Shown in pieces: positions 6,061-7,334 of a stretch of 7,334 nucleotides of DNA. Both the position numbers and the translations under genes were made by a program. Within the stretch, counting starts at the first letter, position 1. Each line of letters opens with the position of its first letter. The notes beneath the pieces are model-generated. The model was not told where the DNA came from, searched no databases, and was given only the letters and a program-made list of their open reading frames with translations. Where the stretch lies: assembly GCA_003541895.1 (NCBI GenBank), contig DPLR01000486.1, positions 583 through 7,916 on the forward strand, in the 5' to 3' direction. The stretch is from Cytophagales bacterium (GTDB taxonomy: Bacteria; Bacteroidota; Bacteroidia; Cytophagales; Cyclobacteriaceae).

Positions 6061-7334
6061 TATCTCTTATTCGATTTCTTCTTACCACCCCAAAATTCTT
6101 CGCGCTTTTTGCCGGAGAATCTTCTTTTCTTGTCTCCACCACTCCGCTCTCTGTCTTCAGAACTTTTTTCGCGTCTTTCTCCCGTCATTTCCAACCGCAC
6201 TTTACGGCCACGCACTTCTACACCTTCAAAACCGCGCATCACTTGATCGGTAGAGTCCTTTTCGATTTCAAAAAATGAATATGCGCCTTTCAAATCAATA
6301 CGACCGACTTTGTCCTTTCGTACATCTCCATAATCACAAATCAGTCCAAGCAACGTTCCTTTATCTAGTCCATCCATTTTACCCACGTTGATAAAAATAC
6401 GATCTCCCGTAGTGTAAGCTGCATCGGCACCACCTTCGTCAAAGAATGACTTCTTTTCTGATTTGTTTATATCGCGCGCATCTCGGTAATATTCTAAGAA
6501 GCGATTAAATTCAATTGAAGCAAAGCGCTTAATGATGTCTTCCTTGCTAAGGTCTTTCAATTCATGATACACTTCTGGCAAGAACGAATCGATTTCTTCT
6601 TCATTTACTTCCACCTCGCGAACTTTATGAACGAGGCCAACAATTTTTTGCTGGCAAACTTCATCGCCCGTGGGCACGTTCACTTTGGTGAACTTTCTTT
6701 TTAAGCTTTTTTCAACCTGACTTATTCTTCCAATTTCTTTTTTAGAAACGATGGCCAATGAAATTCCTTTCTTCCCTGCACGAGCGGTTCTTCCACTTCG
6801 GTGCGTGTAAAATTCCATCTCATCAGGCATGTTCATGTGAATAACGTGTGTAATGCTATTCACATCAATTCCTCGTGCAGCCACATCGGTTGCCACTAAA
6901 AGTTGAAGCGTTTTATTTTTAAAACTCTTCATCACACGATCGCGCTGCGACTGTGTAAGATCACCATGCAAAGCATCGGCATTGTAACCGTCTTTGATTA
7001 AATGTTCTGCTATTTTCTGAGTATCAATTTTAGTACGACAAAAAATAACCCCGAAAATATCGGTGGTGTAATCAACGAACCGTTTCAGTGCTAAATACTT
7101 GTCACGCTCGTCAACCACAGCATATTGGTGATCGATGTTTTCATTACCCGACTGACGACCTTCCATGGTAAGCTCCTGCGGATTGCTCATGTAGTTGTTG
7201 GCAATCTCGCGCACTTCGCGTGGCATGGTTGCCGAGAAGAGCCATACGTTTTTTGAATCGGGGGTAGTAGAGAGAATTTCGTCAATGTCTTCTTTAAAAC
7301 CCATGTTCAGCATTTCATCGGCTTCATCCAGCAC
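6057..7334 (-). CDS. DEAD-box RNA helicase with DbpA-like C-terminal domain (5' end outside window)
   Basis: 425 codons are visible before TAG at 6057-6059. The frame enters from the window edge at motif II; the first codon GTG is the Val of VLDEAD, not a start, so the Q motif, Walker A and motif Ia lie outside. Residues numbered from the edge: DEAD at 3-6, SAT at 34-36, motif IV VIFCRTK at 96-102, HGDLTQSQRD at 123-132, motif V VATDVAARGID at 147-157, motif VI HRSGRTARAG at 178-187. A helical segment (about 200-295) leads to a DbpA/CsdA-type RNA-binding fold at about 310-383 (DRIFINVGKMDG, then VGRIDLKGAYSFFEIE). A Lys/Arg-rich disordered tail follows (384-425, 17 basic residues). The combination indicates an ATP-dependent RNA-remodelling enzyme of the DeaD/CsdA kind, acting in ribosome assembly, mRNA decay or cold adaptation. 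The missing N-terminus and limited discrimination among paralogues keep me from a gene symbol. Confidence 0.96.
   Translation of the reverse strand: MLDEADEMLNMGFKEDIDEILSTTPDSKNVWLFSATMPREVREIANNYMSNPQELTMEGRQSGNENIDHQYAVVDERDKYLALKRFVDYTTDIFGVIFCRTKIDTQKIAEHLIKDGYNADALHGDLTQSQRDRVMKSFKNKTLQLLVATDVAARGIDVNSITHVIHMNMPDEMEFYTHRSGRTARAGKKGISLAIVSKKEIGRISQVEKSLKRKFTKVNVPTGDEVCQQKIVGLVHKVREVEVNEEEIDSFLPEVYHELKDLSKEDIIKRFASIEFNRFLEYYRDARDINKSEKKSFFDEGGADAAYTTGDRIFINVGKMDGLDKGTLLGLICDYGDVRKDKVGRIDLKGAYSFFEIEKDSTDQVMRGFEGVEVRGRKVRLEMTGERREKSSEDRERSGGDKKRRFSGKKREEFWGGKKKSNKRY

Noticed and set aside
5996..6278. Plus-strand open frames of 85-90 residues across the esterase-helicase junction
   Set aside because: They overlap two well-supported genes in other frames and show low-complexity Phe/Ser/Leu-rich translations typical of antisense shadows.
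7332..7334. GTG at the window edge as the helicase start
   Set aside because: It encodes the Val of VLDEAD (motif II); the N-terminal ATP-binding motifs must lie beyond the edge.
1..7334. A defence, mobile or otherwise undescribed system
   Set aside because: Every gene falls in a well-known family, there are no repeats arrays, integrase, transposase or attachment-like sites, and composition looks even across the window.

Overview
The window looks like a chromosomal segment of a Bacteroidota bacterium, probably of the Cytophagales or a related lineage. This is inferred from gene content and style: Tat-exported Gfo/Idh/MocA oxidoreductases, a secreted two-domain M16 peptidase, a secreted PHB-depolymerase-like esterase, a DEAD-box helicase with a DbpA-type C-terminus, weak Shine-Dalgarno signals and moderate G+C. 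No rRNA, tRNA, CRISPR array or mobile element is visible, and the taxonomic call is not firm.

Layout. Positions 1-716 (+) hold the C-terminal half of a Gfo/Idh/MocA-type oxidoreductase cut by the window edge. After 22 bases, 739-2181 (+) holds a complete paralogue with a twin-arginine signal; the two are a diverged tandem duplication and probably one transcription unit. A 154-base intergenic stretch follows, with two mutually exclusive short hairpins and a weak candidate promoter. Then comes the M16 metallopeptidase-like gene (2336-5110, +), ending in a strong intrinsic terminator (5118-5160). A secreted alpha/beta hydrolase (5176-6060, +) starts only 15 bases past the terminator T-run. It meets, tail to tail, the DEAD-box RNA helicase on the minus strand (6057-7334, 5' end beyond the window), and the two stop codons overlap.

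How the parts fit. The two oxidoreductases, the peptidase and the esterase all carry export signals, so most of the window encodes cell-envelope or secreted enzymes. That suits a heterotroph degrading polymers, but nothing in the sequence ties the four into one pathway. The helicase is a cytoplasmic housekeeping RNA-remodelling protein and is unrelated to its neighbours. I looked for a hidden or undescribed system and found none that the sequence supports. The points worth a second look are the tandem oxidoreductase pair, the alternative hairpins, the terminator squeezed in front of the esterase, and the overlapping convergent stops.
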